The notes: generated from the letters alone by a model not told the origin. A DNA stretch of 64,000 nt from Bacteroidota bacterium (GCA_016714005.1 JADJOA010000014.1:62001-126000), one strand, 5' to 3'; positions 38,422 through 48,596 are shown, numbered from the stretch's first letter. Program-made: numbers and translations.

Positions 38422-40013
38422 ATGAAATATTTTAAATTTATATGTTTATTGTTAATGAATGCATGTGTTGCTTACCATACACAGGCACAGGCTTTTTTTA
38501 AATTCTTTGGCGATAGCACACAAAATCAAACGCTGGATGGTGGTATTGCTACTGATGATGGCGGTTATATATTATACGGTGGTTATTATGTTCCGGCAGC
38601 AGGCGGTAAACTGGCATCGTTCCTTAAAACAGATGCTGCCGGAAATTTATTGTGGAAAAAACACCTGAGTTTTGTTAACATGGAGCCACGCCATATTAAG
38701 TCCGTGGTTGAATTGCCATCGCATGAGCTCATGTTATTTACACAGTATCAAAATAATTTTAATTACGAGGGATACCTGGTTATTAAAACAGACAGTGCAG
38801 GTAATGTTTTGTGGTCAAAAAACTATTCTTTTTCTAATTTTATTTCACGCCAGGTTTACAGGGCATTGCTTTCCAATGATGGTAATATTTTGTTGGGTAC
38901 TACTACCGGCAGCGTATCATCCATATATGGTGAACAAACCATCTATAAATTAGATACTGCCGGAAATATTATTTGGAACAACGCTTTTAGAAGCAATGGC
39001 AATGGCGATGATTATTTAACCGCTATGGCCGAAAACAGCAACAGCGATATTTTTATTATTGGTACACGCTCGGCTGTAGTAGGCGGGCAAAGCAGGCCCG
39101 TACTTTCTAAAATGGATGCTTCAGGCAATGTGTTATGGTCAAAAGTTTTTACGGACCAGATGCAGGTTGATGACCCTGTGTTTAGTGATATATTAATGTT
39201 GCCATCAGGAAACATAGCCGTTAGCGGTTGGGCAAACGAAATTCCTGTTGTGCCAACATATCCCTTTGTATTAGAGTTTGACACAGCAGGCACTATCGTT
39301 AAAACAATGAAATTTAAAAACAGTACTTACTCGCTTTCTGCCAACTCCCTGGCTATTGACAGCGCGTATAATATCAGTCTTTATGGAATGATGTTTACAG
39401 GTAATTACAATCTTTGGTATATGAAGTGCGATAGCGCAGGAACCGTTCAGTACGCACATTATTTACCATTTAATGCCGCCAATTATTTAAATATAAATCC
39501 GGGTCATAATGGTAGCGTTATGTTTACAACTTCAGGTAATTTCAATCATTACACATGGGTGGCTCTTAAGCGCGATCCGGCAACTCCCTTTTGCCAGAAA
39601 ACACGTTGATATTAAATTATGGAACTACATTGCCACTTGGCATAAATGTAAACTCGCTGTTAACATATAACAATACACCCACCGTTATAAACGAAACAGC
39701 CATAGTTTATACTACAGCCAATATTGTTAATGATGGTTGTATTACAACAGGTATAAACCCTTTGACTGAAAGTAATGCAGAAGTTAATTTTTATCCCAAT
39801 CCCGCACAGGATTATTTACTAATTACCACTGGTAAAAAAATTAATGCCATTGAAATTTATAATACTGCGGGGGTTGCCGTTAAGGATTTTATCACATCTA
39901 ACTTAAGTAATACTATGCAGGTTAATATAAAGGACCTTGCATGTGGATTGTATTTGATAAAGGTACATAGCAACAATGCATTGCAAACATTCAGGTTTTT
40001 CAAAACAGAATAA
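38422..40013 (+). pseudogene. T9SS-exported repeat protein, one frameshift
   Basis: The reconstructed 530-residue secreted protein starts at ATG 38422, giving a signal peptide that ends in A-Q-A; an in-frame ATG at 38314 is less likely. It carries propeller-like repeats with K-T-D-x-A-G-N-x-L-W-x-K and G-G-Y-x-L-Y-G-G cores, similar to the proteins at 12.1 kb, 46.2 kb and 52.3 kb. A type A T9SS sorting domain follows, with N-F-Y-P-N-P-A and the ending G-L-Y-L-I-K-V-H. One T is missing from the T4 run at 39589-39592; restoring it gives 531 codons with stop. Confidence 0.85.
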
Positions 40014-40104
40014 TTTCCAGGGTTTTTTTTGCACCTCTTTTATCATTTAAAGCCCTTTGCGTTTTTTATCCCATCAATATAATCGTATAACAATCCCATC
40101 TGAC

Positions 40105-40112
40105 TATATTTG
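40105..40112 (+). promoter_or_regulatory. Bacteroidota -7 promoter box
   Basis: TATATTTG is an exact TAnnTTTG match 20 bp before the ATG of yjdM. Confidence 0.55.
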
Positions 40113-40132
40113 CCTTCATTCCCCAAAATTTA

Positions 40133-40482
40133 ATGACTGAATTTCCCCCCTGCCCCAATTGTAAAGAAGACTATACCTACTCCAATAATGGATTGCTCGT
40201 ATGCCCCATGTGTTTTCACGAGTGGAGTCCCGCTGTGGCACCCGAACCCGAAAAAGCAGAAATAACAGAGGTAACAATTAAAGATGCCAATGGTAATATT
40301 CTCAACAATGGCGATACCGTAATTGTAATCAAAGATCTTCCGGTAAAAGGTGCTTCAAAAGCGGTAAAGGCAGGAACAAAAGTTAAAATATACGCCTCAC
40401 AGATGGCGACCACAATATTGATTGCAAGATTGATGGCTTTGGTGCAATGGCTTTAAAATCTGAATTTGTCAGGAAGGTATAA
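40133..40482 (+). pseudogene. yjdM: YjdM (PhnA-type) zinc-ribbon protein, one frameshift
   Basis: A 116-residue protein when one base is restored in the A4 run at 40385-40388. The N-terminal zinc ribbon reads C-P-N-C ... C-P-M-C (Cys near residues 7, 10, 24 and 27). The rest is the conserved PhnA/YjdM domain: K-D-A-N-G-N, G-D-T-V-I-V-I-K-D-L-P-V-K-G, V-K-N-I-R-L-T-D-G-D-H-N-I-D-C-K-I-D-G and the final M-A-L-K-S-E-F-V-R-K. The family was once tied to phosphonate use but its role is not settled. A promoter box lies directly upstream. As read, the frame stops early at 40456. Confidence 0.88.
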
Positions 40483-40515
40483 TAATTCATTCTGCTCTTA
40501 AACCAACTGTAAGGA

Positions 40516-40572
40516 TTTGCACAATTGTGGTTAATGTGCAAACCCCGAAACTTTCTGCGCTGTCCGAAAGTT
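40516..40572. promoter_or_regulatory. Two adjacent inverted repeats between yjdM and the SLC13 gene
   Basis: TTTGCACA (40516-40523) pairs perfectly with TGTGCAAA (40535-40542), and AACTTTC (40549-40555) pairs with GAAAGTT (40566-40572). There is no T-run, so these look more like operators or leader structures than a terminator. The flanking gap is under 200 bp. Confidence 0.4.
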
Positions 40573-40674
40573 GTGTGCTTCTAATTTTGAATTCGAAAAG
40601 CAAAACCCGCCTTACACCATTAACGGGAATCAAAGACAAAAGCTCTAAGATTTTACACCGTTAAAGCGCATTGT

Positions 40675-42153
40675 TTGTGTAAGAACTGTTATTCTCAAAA
40701 ACTATATTCGCCACCTGTGCACAAACGATTAACCATAATTGCAGGGCCTATAGCAGGAGCCCTTGTTTACTATCTGGCATATTATAACTCTCTTGCACCT
40801 GCATTGTGCAGCATGTCTTTTATCTCCACATGGATGGCTGTTTGGTGGATTACCGAAGCAGTTGAAATTGGCGTAACATCTCTTTTGCCTTTTGTGCTAA
40901 TGCCGCTCATGCACATCTTAAAAGCCGAAGAGGTGGCTACACACTACATGGATCAAACTATTTTTCTTTTCATTGGCGGTTTTTTTCTTGCCTATGCAAT
41001 GGAGAAATGGGATTTACACCACCGCATTGCATACAAAATTATTTTACTTACCGGCAACTCACCATCAAGCATTTTAGCCGGCATAATGCTAACGGCATAT
41101 CTTATATCCATGTGGATTTCAAACACCGCAACCACGCTTATGCTCGTGGCAGCAGTTACTGCTATTGTAAAACAAAAAGAACTTTTCCCAACTAACCAAC
41201 AGCAAAATATTTCTGCAGCCTGTTTAATTGCGCTTGCTTACAGCGCTACTATTGGCGGTATGTCAACCATTGTGGGCACTCCTACCAACATGATTTTTAT
41301 CGGCTACTGGGAAACACATTTTCCTATGCGCGAGCCCATAAGCTTTTTGCGATGGTGCATGTTTGGTATCCCTATTTCCTTGCTGCTTTTGTTTTCGGGC
41401 TTTATCATACTCAAAAAAATGTTTGGCATTAACAGTACCCCGTCCGATAAATCTTTTATTAGAAAAAAATACCAGGCCCTCGGAAAAATCTCTACCCAAC
41501 AAAAAACGGTAATGTATGTTTTTGTAACAACGGTAGTGCTGTGGTTTACTCGCGCAGGCTTTGATGTGGGCGCTGTAACAATTGGCGGATGGGAAAACTG
41601 GTTTGGTAAAGGATATATAAAAGACAGTACTGTTGCTATTGTGGCTGCATTGTCTTTTTTTGTTTTTCCGGCAAAAGAAAAAGGAAAATTTATTCTTGAG
41701 TGGAATGATGTAAAGAAGCTCCCCTTTCATATCATTCTTTTATTTGGCGGAGGCTTTGCGCTTGCCGAAGGCATAGAAGTATCAGGGCTCGGCAGTTTTC
41801 TGGCTGGGCAACTTGCAATCTTTAAAACCTATCCGCTGTGGGTGCTTATAGGTGTTCTTGCCCTACTTATTACATTATTAAGTGAACTGGCATCGAATGT
41901 TGCAACTATTACCTTAATGTTGCCCATCCTTTCATCTCTTGCTCTTGCTATAAACGTAGATCCTATAAAATTAATGGTGCCTGCTACCTTTGCTGCTTCT
42001 TTCGGTTTTATGCTTGTAATTGCTACTGCACCCAACACCATCACTTATGCAACCGGGCTTTTTCATAGCAAACAATTGCTAAAAGCAGGCTTACTTCTAA
42101 ACGCAGTAGGTATTACATTGCTTACGTTTGCTATGATGTTTTTCCGCTTTTAA
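40675..42153 (+). CDS. SLC13/DASS family sodium-coupled dicarboxylate or sulfate transporter
   Basis: An inner-membrane importer that uses the sodium gradient to take up di- or tricarboxylates or sulfate. The 492-residue product has about 11-12 membrane helices and the two DASS signature S-N-x-(A)-T motifs: I-S-N-T-A-T-T near residue 158 and L-A-S-N-V-A-T near 409. Other family traits are I-G-G-M-S-T-I-V-G-T-P-T-N and a late A-T-A-P-N-T-I. The start is uncertain: TTG at 40675 gives a Cys-rich lead not seen in the family, while GTG at 40717 would start just before the first helix. The frame is intact. Substrate cannot be read from the sequence. Confidence 0.9.
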   Translation: MCKNCYSQKLYSPPVHKRLTIIAGPIAGALVYYLAYYNSLAPALCSMSFISTWMAVWWITEAVEIGVTSLLPFVLMPLMHILKAEEVATHYMDQTIFLFIGGFFLAYAMEKWDLHHRIAYKIILLTGNSPSSILAGIMLTAYLISMWISNTATTLMLVAAVTAIVKQKELFPTNQQQNISAACLIALAYSATIGGMSTIVGTPTNMIFIGYWETHFPMREPISFLRWCMFGIPISLLLLFSGFIILKKMFGINSTPSDKSFIRKKYQALGKISTQQKTVMYVFVTTVVLWFTRAGFDVGAVTIGGWENWFGKGYIKDSTVAIVAALSFFVFPAKEKGKFILEWNDVKKLPFHIILLFGGGFALAEGIEVSGLGSFLAGQLAIFKTYPLWVLIGVLALLITLLSELASNVATITLMLPILSSLALAINVDPIKLMVPATFAASFGFMLVIATAPNTITYATGLFHSKQLLKAGLLLNAVGITLLTFAMMFFRF

Positions 42154-42182
42154 ATATTAAATTTTTATCAGGAAATATTTTT

Positions 42183-42527
42183 ATGGAAGACAACTCAGGA
42201 AAATTAAAAGATGGCGATAAATGCACGGTAACGTCCGGCACACACAAAGGTAAATCAGGCATTGTTCGCGATATTAATCTTAGTAAAACCGGGCACATAA
42301 CGATAACTGTTGTACAGCAAAACGGTGAAAGATTTAAAACACTTGGGAGGAATGTCTTTATATTTTTTCTTTTTCAAAAACTTAGTAAGATCAATTTTTC
42401 CCATAACCTTAAGCTCGGTTTTTTTATTTTTTTTGCCCTTGTTGTGTTTAACTTTTTGCTGACCAACTTTTGGTATGGTTTCTTCTTTTTCCTGCTGACT
42501 GTTAATGCGCACCGAAACTTTTTCTGA
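42183..42527 (+). CDS. KOW-domain small protein, tail probably mis-framed
   Basis: The first ~58 residues form a KOW motif protein (D-G-D-K-C-T-V-T-S-G-T-H-K-G-K-S-G, then S-K-T-G-H-I-T-I-T-V ... R-F-K-T-L-G-R-N-V), a fold that binds nucleic acid or ribosomal partners. As read, the frame runs on to 42527 with a hydrophobic Phe-rich tail that is antisense to the NYN gene. One extra T in the T6 run at 42363-42368 would instead end it at TAG 42383-42385 (about 67 residues), which I think is correct. It starts 30 bp after the transporter. Confidence 0.65.
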   Translation: MEDNSGKLKDGDKCTVTSGTHKGKSGIVRDINLSKTGHITITVVQQNGERFKTLGRNVFIFFLFQKLSKINFSHNLKLGFFIFFALVVFNFLLTNFWYGFFFFLLTVNAHRNFF

Positions 42528-42959
42528 TGGCAACGTGCGCTCATCAATAAAAACATCGCATACAGTAACTAACGACATAGATGCTGCAGGGCTTCCAATT
42601 ACAATAGTTTGAATATTGTATTTGCGCAAGCGCATGATAACCTCAATAAAATCGCTGTCGCTCGATACAATACAAATCGTATCCACTTCCTTTTTAAAAG
42701 CCATTTCAAGAGCATCGGCAAGCAATGCAAAGTCCGATGCGTTTTTTCGATAGTTAAAATTAAATACCTGCTCTGGTTTTATATGATGAATGAGCGAGGG
42801 GTTTATCCATTTTTTTGGAGACACCTTGCTCCAATCAGCATAAACCTTTTTAAGAATAACCTGTCCGAAACCAGACACTAACCCGATAATGGTTTGCACA
42901 TATTTTGGGCTGGCGTTGTCACCATCAAACAAAACGGCAATTCGGGCTGGTGTTTCCAT
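42255..42959 (-). CDS. NYN-domain protein (LabA/DUF88-like)
   Basis: A predicted PIN-like ribonuclease of the NYN superfamily. The 234-residue frame starts with A-V-L-F-D-G-D-N-A-S (Asp near residues 12 and 14) and includes N-A-S-D-F-A-L-L-A-D-A and I-V-S-S-D-S-D-F, the acidic residues expected to bind metal. A Lys-rich tail follows residue ~165. The last ~30 residues overlap the KOW gene in antisense. One more base in the T6 run at 42363-42368 (plus strand) would end it at 42358 with a short Lys tail, and the same change repairs the KOW gene. The C-terminal coordinate is therefore doubtful. Confidence 0.85.
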   Translation of the reverse strand: METPARIAVLFDGDNASPKYVQTIIGLVSGFGQVILKKVYADWSKVSPKKWINPSLIHHIKPEQVFNFNYRKNASDFALLADALEMAFKKEVDTICIVSSDSDFIEVIMRLRKYNIQTIVIGSPAASMSLVTVCDVFIDERTLPSEKVSVRINSQQEKEETIPKVGQQKVKHNKGKKNKKTELKVMGKIDLTKFLKKKKYKDIPPKCFKSFTVLLYNSYRYVPGFTKINIANNA

Positions 42960-42966
42960 TTAAAGT

Positions 42967-43689
42967 TTATTTTATGGTTAATGAAATAGATGTTAGGTTT
43001 TTTTGATTAGTTTTTAATGCAATTTTAAAATAAAACAATGCTGAACCATTTTTTGAAGCATATCGAGTTACAGATGTATAGGGTTCAATACTATGAAAAA
43101 TATAGGTCGAATTATTAAACGAAAACTGATACCTGAAACCCAACCCCCAATTTACTTCTTTGGTTTCTTTAATAAAACCAAAACCGAAGTTGAACGCAAA
43201 ATCAGGATTTGTCATAGGAGTATTTTTTATGGATAGGGTTTTATTTTTTGAGTTTTTCCCTTCCAAATACCAAACCTCCAACTTCTCATAAGAACGCAAT
43301 CCCACCATAAAAGAAGGACCGCACTCAATAAACCCCTTTATTTTATTATCAGACAAAAGCAGCTTAAGCATTAATGGGGTTTCTATAAATTTAATACGAA
43401 CGGTATATGAATTACCTCTTGTTGGTGTATAATCCCACCTTAACCGACCACCTTTAATACAATAAGCAATTTCAGGAGAAACCATCACATGCTTTCCAAT
43501 GTAGTAGTCTGAATAAGCAGAAAAATGAAAACCAGTATAAACCTTATTATCATTGCCTATATAATCCGGAACTTTTCTATCTAAAATAGCCTTACCTGCA
43601 ATTAACCCTGTATTTAACCCAATCTGCTTAAACTGACCAAAAGAGTATAGAGCGGAAAGCATAAAGAATGATGTACATAGTTTTTTCAT
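42967..43689 (-). CDS. Outer-membrane beta-barrel protein (PorT-like)
   Basis: A 240-residue exported protein with a signal peptide at residues 1-18. It then shows alternating aromatic strands typical of the Bacteroidota 'outer membrane protein beta-barrel' family: the I-G-L-N-T-G-L start, S-P-E-I-A-Y-C-I-K-G-G, Y-I-E-T-P-L-like F-I-E-T-P-L-M-L-K, G-F-I-E-C-G-P-S, F-A-F-N-F-G-F-G and G-L-G-F-R-Y-Q-F. It is related in layout to PorT but too generic to name. It lies 7 bp beyond the start of the NYN gene, so the two may be co-transcribed, with this gene first. Confidence 0.8.
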   Translation of the reverse strand: MKKLCTSFFMLSALYSFGQFKQIGLNTGLIAGKAILDRKVPDYIGNDNKVYTGFHFSAYSDYYIGKHVMVSPEIAYCIKGGRLRWDYTPTRGNSYTVRIKFIETPLMLKLLLSDNKIKGFIECGPSFMVGLRSYEKLEVWYLEGKNSKNKTLSIKNTPMTNPDFAFNFGFGFIKETKEVNWGLGFRYQFSFNNSTYIFHSIEPYTSVTRYASKNGSALFYFKIALKTNQKNLTSISLTIK

Positions 43690-43726
43690 AGCCGGCAGTG
43701 AAAATAAGAGATAAATTATTTGAAAA

Positions 43727-44140
43727 TTATAGTCTTTCCAAATAAAAATTCTCCTTCTCTGTCATCAGCAACTTATTTTTTTTGTCTTTGTCTTTATATC
43801 CGCATAAATGTAAAATGCCATGTATCATTACTCGGTGCAGTTCTTCTTTAAACAACACATTAAATTTTCCGGCATTTTCTCTTACACGGTCAATACTGAT
43901 AAAAATATCGCCCGAAATTTTTTTCCCTTCACGGTAATCAAATGTAATAATATCGGTAAGTGTATCATGGTGGAGGTATTGCTGGTTCAGTTCAAGCAAA
44001 TAAACATCACTGCAAAAAACAAACTGAATGTAATGCGCTGCGTATCCTTCTTTTTTAACAGCCACCATAATCCATTGGCGTATGCCGTTGGCGTTATCAA
44101 ACCTGAAACGCACATCTGCTTTTGTAAATAAAACCGGCAT
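43727..44140 (-). CDS. ybeY: Endoribonuclease YbeY (rRNA maturation)
   Basis: A zinc-dependent RNase for 16S rRNA 3'-end processing and ribosome quality control. The 137-residue protein has the UPF0054 signature: T-D-I-I-T-F-D-Y near residues 62-69, S-G-D-I-F-I-S-I-D near 76-84, and the metal motif H107-G-I-L-H111-L-C-G. The usual third His is replaced by Lys-Asp at 116-117, as is common in Bacteroidota YbeY. The frame is intact. The start at ATG 44140 gives a normal length. It lies 37 bp upstream of the PorT-like gene. Confidence 0.93.
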   Translation of the reverse strand: MPVLFTKADVRFRFDNANGIRQWIMVAVKKEGYAAHYIQFVFCSDVYLLELNQQYLHHDTLTDIITFDYREGKKISGDIFISIDRVRENAGKFNVLFKEELHRVMIHGILHLCGYKDKDKKNKLLMTEKENFYLERL

Positions 44141-44177
44141 GATGCTAAATTATACAATCCTGTTAAATTTTTCCGGG

Positions 44178-47100
44178 TTACGGCTTCAGCTTAATAATCT
44201 TTTCGGTTAACAATAATTTTTCGCCCGCATACATACTCACATAGTAAACTCCCTCAGCTAAATGAGCGAGTGATATGGTTTTTTTATTTTCTGTTCCGGT
44301 CAATTGAGTAAAGGCTACCTCTCTGCCTGTTATGTCATAGAAACGTACAAGGGCCTCAGATGCAATTTTATAATGCAGAGTTACCAATTCGCCAATCGGG
44401 TTAGGTTGAATTTGTACAAAGCCACGCCAATCATTATTGGATAAACCAAGTGTGGGGTCAACCCAAATGTAACAGGTGTCGCTACGCATGCCCATGCCGT
44501 TCGCATTGCTTGCTTTTAAGGTAACAGGGTAACATCCTGCCGTTGGATATAAAATGTTAGCAGGGTTTTGAACGGAAGAAGAAGATGTTTGTGCGCCATC
44601 AAAAATCCACTCCCATTGTGTTGGATTGTTGTATGATAGATCGGTAAAGTTCACCACATCATTTACATTAATGTGCATAGTGTCGGCAGTAAATCGTGCA
44701 ATGGGCGCACCATTTCCGTTTTGTATAATGATGGTATAATCTTCAGTCTGTCCGAAGTTGTAACTTAAACAAGGGTCAATGTTGGTACTGGTATGGCTTG
44801 CGCAACGCACACGCATACGTGTTGGTCCGCCATAAGCATTTGCTGATATATTTGTATTGATAGTGGTTACACCGGGATTAACTGCATTTTGTGAAAGCAC
44901 TTCGGAGGGTTCAAAAACTCCATTCTGGTTATAGTCAACCCAAATGCGGTAATACATTGGGTTTATTTCGTTAAATTCTAAAGTAATTGTCGGGTTTTGT
45001 CCTGCGTATAATACTGCGGTAAGGTTAGTGTAATCCATATAAGCAGGCTGTCCTGTGCCGCCAGTTATATTGCTAAACCCACCGCTTATACTTACCTGTT
45101 TAATATAATCGCCCTGCACAGTTCCAGATGAATACACAGGAGTACAATAAGTTGCAGTATCGCAAAACAAGGCCGGGCTGACTGTAAAATTTCTTTTTGC
45201 CGAATCAAGGCAACCATTATTGTCGGCAATTACAGTTACCTCATACAACCCCAAAAGACTTTGCGAAAAATATAACGTTGTACCTGTGCTTTGTAATTGA
45301 TTGTTAATGTACCATTGGTAATTGTATGTGCCTGAAGGTGAAAGGTTGGTTACCTGCATCAAATCATTCTGACAAATGATAGTATCCGATCCAATATCAA
45401 TTTGCGGCAAGGCGCTAAATGTTACGTTGGCTGATGCCGTTGAAGCGGCTCCGCAAACATTTGTAACTGTTACTGCGTATGTATTTGACGTGGTAACATT
45501 TATTTGCTGCAGTGTTTGCCCGTTGCTCCATAAATAACCAGTGCCATTTGTGCCTGCATCGAGAGTAATAGTTGTTCCATTGCACGCATAATAATTTGGA
45601 AGCAATGAGATTACTGGTGCTGTACATTCAACATTAATCGAATCGCAAATAGAAATTGTACCGCAGGCATTGGTTGTGGTAAGACAAACGTAATAAGTAC
45701 CAGGCAGCGCATAAGTGTGCGAAGGGTTTTGCAACGCTGATGTATTGCCATCACCAAAATTCCAGTTGTAAGATGGCGCGGCAGCGCTATAAACAAAATT
45801 TACCGATAATAAATTTTCTGTGTAGCTAAATGAATTAGTAAGCCCCCGGGCAGGTTACAACCACAGGTTGAGAATAGATAAATGTGCCGCAGGAGTTGGT
45901 TATGGTTAAAGTAACTATATATGTTCCCTGCGTTGAGTACGGATGCGATATGGTATCTGATAGTAATGTAGCCGTAGCACTGCCATCACCAAAATTAATT
46001 GTTGTGGTGGTGCCGAGAGAATCTATAATTCCGTAATCGGATGTATTGGTTATTAAAACAGAGGGCTGCGTATTTCCATACAACGTTGTAAAGCCAGATG
46101 TAAAAGAAGGAGCCGCATCAACACATAAATCAGGCTTTACTTTAAGCACATGAATATTTCTTACAGAAACACTATCGGAACTTGCAGCAAGCAAATAACA
46201 ACTATCGCTCTATACTTTAATTGAATTCATAATTTCATTAAAGTTTTTATATCGGTATTGCTTGCGTGTAACAATATTAAAAACGGTATCGGTCTTTATT
46301 AATTCAAGATAGTTGCTGATATTGGTTACATTAATAAAACTATACGTTGCTATTACATAGCCATTACTACCCAGCGAATGAATACCAAACGGAATATTTT
46401 CATTCGCAAAACGCACCGATGTTATAGAATCACCATTCAGGTTGGTTTTTAAAATATACATGTTGTTTTGCTGTGCAGTATCTTCAAAGTACATGAGCAT
46501 TACATAACTGCTGTCAACACGAATAATGTCATTTGCTTTCATTTGTCTGTTGTTAGCAGCAGCGCTGTGCCTAAAAAATTTCTGCCACAAATAGGTAAAA
46601 AGTTTACTGCGCTTGCGCAACATGGCGCGTTTTTGTCCGCTCACAATTTCATGCCCAAAGGAAATATAACTGCTGTCAGCATCCTGAAATGCTTTGGCAT
46701 GGTACAGCACATTGCCATCTGTTCCGCCATAGATGTTATTGTAATTATTGGCATCAAGTACGCGCACAAGCCCATCATAAGTAGAAATGCCATACGATTG
46801 ATGCGTAAGCATAATGTTGTTTTGTAAATCAAGCTGCAAGCGTCCATCTGAAATATCCCAGCAACAAATACCGCTATTGGTTACATAATGAGTATTGATA
46901 ACATTACCGTTTAAATCAACCCTTACCAAATACGCTTCCTCATCATAAATAAAACCGGGTTCGTCATACGTACATAAAATTAAGATACTGCTATCAGGCA
47001 TTTGAATGGCATCATGCACAATTTCACTGTTTACAGACATTTCAATTTTCTTTCGCCATAACTCATTGCCAACAAAATCCATTTTTACCAAAAGCAAATC

Positions 47101-47304
47101 AGAACCGGCTACAGCATCCAATACATTGTATATAGCAAGATGCCCTGCATCAACTGTTTCAATCAATGTTGCTTTTGAATTACCTGTAATAGGGAAAGGC
47201 ACCTGCCCTCGAAATAGTTTTGAAAAACCGGGTTGGCCGTGTACGTTGTAAAAAGTTAAAGCAAGCAGCAGCGTGTAAAGTATTTTTGCATGGTGTTTAT
47301 ACAA
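44178..47304 (-). pseudogene. Large T9SS-exported PKD/GEVED protein, one in-frame stop and one frameshift
   Basis: Reconstructed as about 1,041 residues. Signal peptide at 1-23; an N-terminal region with propeller-like repeats (about 25-365); a bridge; PKD domains (F-G-D-G-S-A-T and F-G-D-G-N-T-S with following H-x-Y strands); an Ig-like region; a GEVED domain (Y-Y-R-I-W-V-D-Y-N-Q-N-G-V-F and G-Q-T-E-D-Y-T-I); a third PKD; and a type A sorting domain (I-Q-P-N-P-I, G-V-Y-Y-V-S-M). The N-terminal part ends at a TAG (46210-46212) with the same frame continuing directly afterwards, so this is a nonsense change, not an indel. A surplus base in a C5 run (45843-45847) makes the second break; with it removed the span is 1,042 codons with the stop. 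Confidence 0.83.
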
Positions 47305-47333
47305 GAGAGTTTTAAAAAAATGAAAGGATCATA

Positions 47334-47341
47334 CAAAGTTA
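47334..47341 (-). promoter_or_regulatory. Bacteroidota -7 promoter box for the PKD/GEVED gene
   Basis: On the minus strand TAACTTTG is an exact TAnnTTTG match 29 bp before the ATG at 47304, and a TTGGC lies at about the -33 distance. Confidence 0.55.
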
Positions 47342-47499
47342 AGTTTTGCCAACACTAATATGTATTTTTTTAAATGAAGGCTTGTGTATGTTTTAAGCTA
47401 TTATTTGTTGAAAGGAGGATAAACACTACTTAAAAAAGCAACGAATGTTTATTGCAAATAGATTCAATTATTTAATCTTTGCATAAAATTACAATCATT

Positions 47500-47895
47500 A
47501 TGAAAAAAGCAACCCTCATTTTACTTTCTGTTTTGTTTACCAGTTCAATTTTTGGACAAACCGAAAAAGCCGAAACACCCAAACTAAAAACATACCATTT
47601 GGTTATTTTAACCAAAGGTGCAAACAGAACACAGCCTCAAGAAGAAGCCATGAAAATTCAGGAAGGGCATTTGGCAAATATCACCCGCTTGCATAAAGAA
47701 GGTAAAATAGATTTAGCCGGTCCGTTTGATAACTCAAAAGAAAGTGACGACAACTGGAGAGGCGTTTTTGTGTTTAATGTACAATCGAAGGAAGAAGTAG
47801 AAAAACTATTACAGACCGATCCTGCCATCAGCAGCGGAAGGCTTAGCTATATCATAAAGCCGTGGATGAGCGAATCAAATAATTGCCTGCGTTAA
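47500..47895 (+). CDS. Secreted YCII-related domain protein
   Basis: A 131-residue exported protein. The start is ATG 47500, since this gives a signal peptide (M-K-K-A-T-L-I-L-L ... S-I-F-G-Q); a TTG 21 bp upstream is unlikely. The mature part has the YCII ferredoxin-like layout: strand T-Y-H-L-V-I-L-T-K-G, H-L-A-N-I-T-R-L-H-K-E-G-K-I-D-L-A-G-P-F, W-R-G-V-F-V-F-N-V and S-K-E-E-V-E-K-L-L-Q-T-D-P. YCII-like proteins are small predicted enzymes of unknown substrate. An ATCTTTGC near 47477 could be part of its promoter. The stop abuts that of the convergent next gene with no gap. Confidence 0.8.
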   Translation: MKKATLILLSVLFTSSIFGQTEKAETPKLKTYHLVILTKGANRTQPQEEAMKIQEGHLANITRLHKEGKIDLAGPFDNSKESDDNWRGVFVFNVQSKEEVEKLLQTDPAISSGRLSYIIKPWMSESNNCLR

Positions 47896-48567
47896 TCAGT
47901 TAACACCGGCTGCTTCACTACGCACCTGCTCCACGGCAGTTTTTTGTGCATCAATCTCTGCTTTCTTTTTCGACTGGTTCGCTTCGTTGGTTTTGATATC
48001 TTCTTCGGCTTTGCTTATTTTTTTCTTGTAGTCTTCAATATCGTTTCTAAGCCCTCTGTTATCTTTCTCTAAATCTTTCTGATCACTTTCTAATTTTAAC
48101 AAGAGCTTTTCGGCCACCTTCAGTTTCTCTTCAATTGGTGCTTTGGTAGTTTTGGTGGCAAAGTCTTTCAGCATTTTTTCTGCGGAAGCATACTTTACCG
48201 CATCAGATGTGGATGTTAACCATGCGCCACCTAAATTAAATGCCACTAAGAGCTTAACGGTTTTAGCTTCTTTGTTTTCTTCAAAGCGGGTATAAATATC
48301 TACCGGGTTGTTTACCCATTCTTTAATAACAATGTTGTTGCCAAACATTTCTTCTCCATCCAATTTAATCTTTTCGTTCTTAAAATCTTTGAGATAGTTC
48401 TTCCAGCGGCTTATCACATCATCCTTGCTGTTTTGGTAAATGGTGGTGGTAAGTGCATTTTGCGCGCCAACAGAATAGGTGGTGCTTTGTTCGCTAACGC
48501 TGATGGTTTTTGCAGTAATAGAAAGTGCTGACAAGAAAATTACGGAGGCAAGTACTATTTTTTTCAT
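47896..48567 (-). CDS. Exported coiled-coil protein of unknown function
   Basis: A 223-residue protein starting at ATG 48567, which gives a signal peptide at residues 1-20; an upstream in-frame ATG at 48600 would lie inside the pyruvate carboxylase gene. Residues about 30-130 are a soluble domain with W-K-N-Y-L-K-D-F-K and an L-L-V-A-F-N-L-G-G-A-W strand. Residues 135-215 form a long charged coiled-coil (K-L-E-S-D-Q-K-D-L-E-K-D-N-R-G-L and K-A-E-E-D-I-K-T-N-E-A). I do not recognise a named family. It lies directly downstream of pyruvate carboxylase on the same strand. Confidence 0.7.
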   Translation of the reverse strand: MKKIVLASVIFLSALSITAKTISVSEQSTTYSVGAQNALTTTIYQNSKDDVISRWKNYLKDFKNEKIKLDGEEMFGNNIVIKEWVNNPVDIYTRFEENKEAKTVKLLVAFNLGGAWLTSTSDAVKYASAEKMLKDFATKTTKAPIEEKLKVAEKLLLKLESDQKDLEKDNRGLRNDIEDYKKKISKAEEDIKTNEANQSKKKAEIDAQKTAVEQVRSEAAGVN

Positions 48568-48596
48568 GTGATTGTATTTTAGGAAGGCAAACGTAA

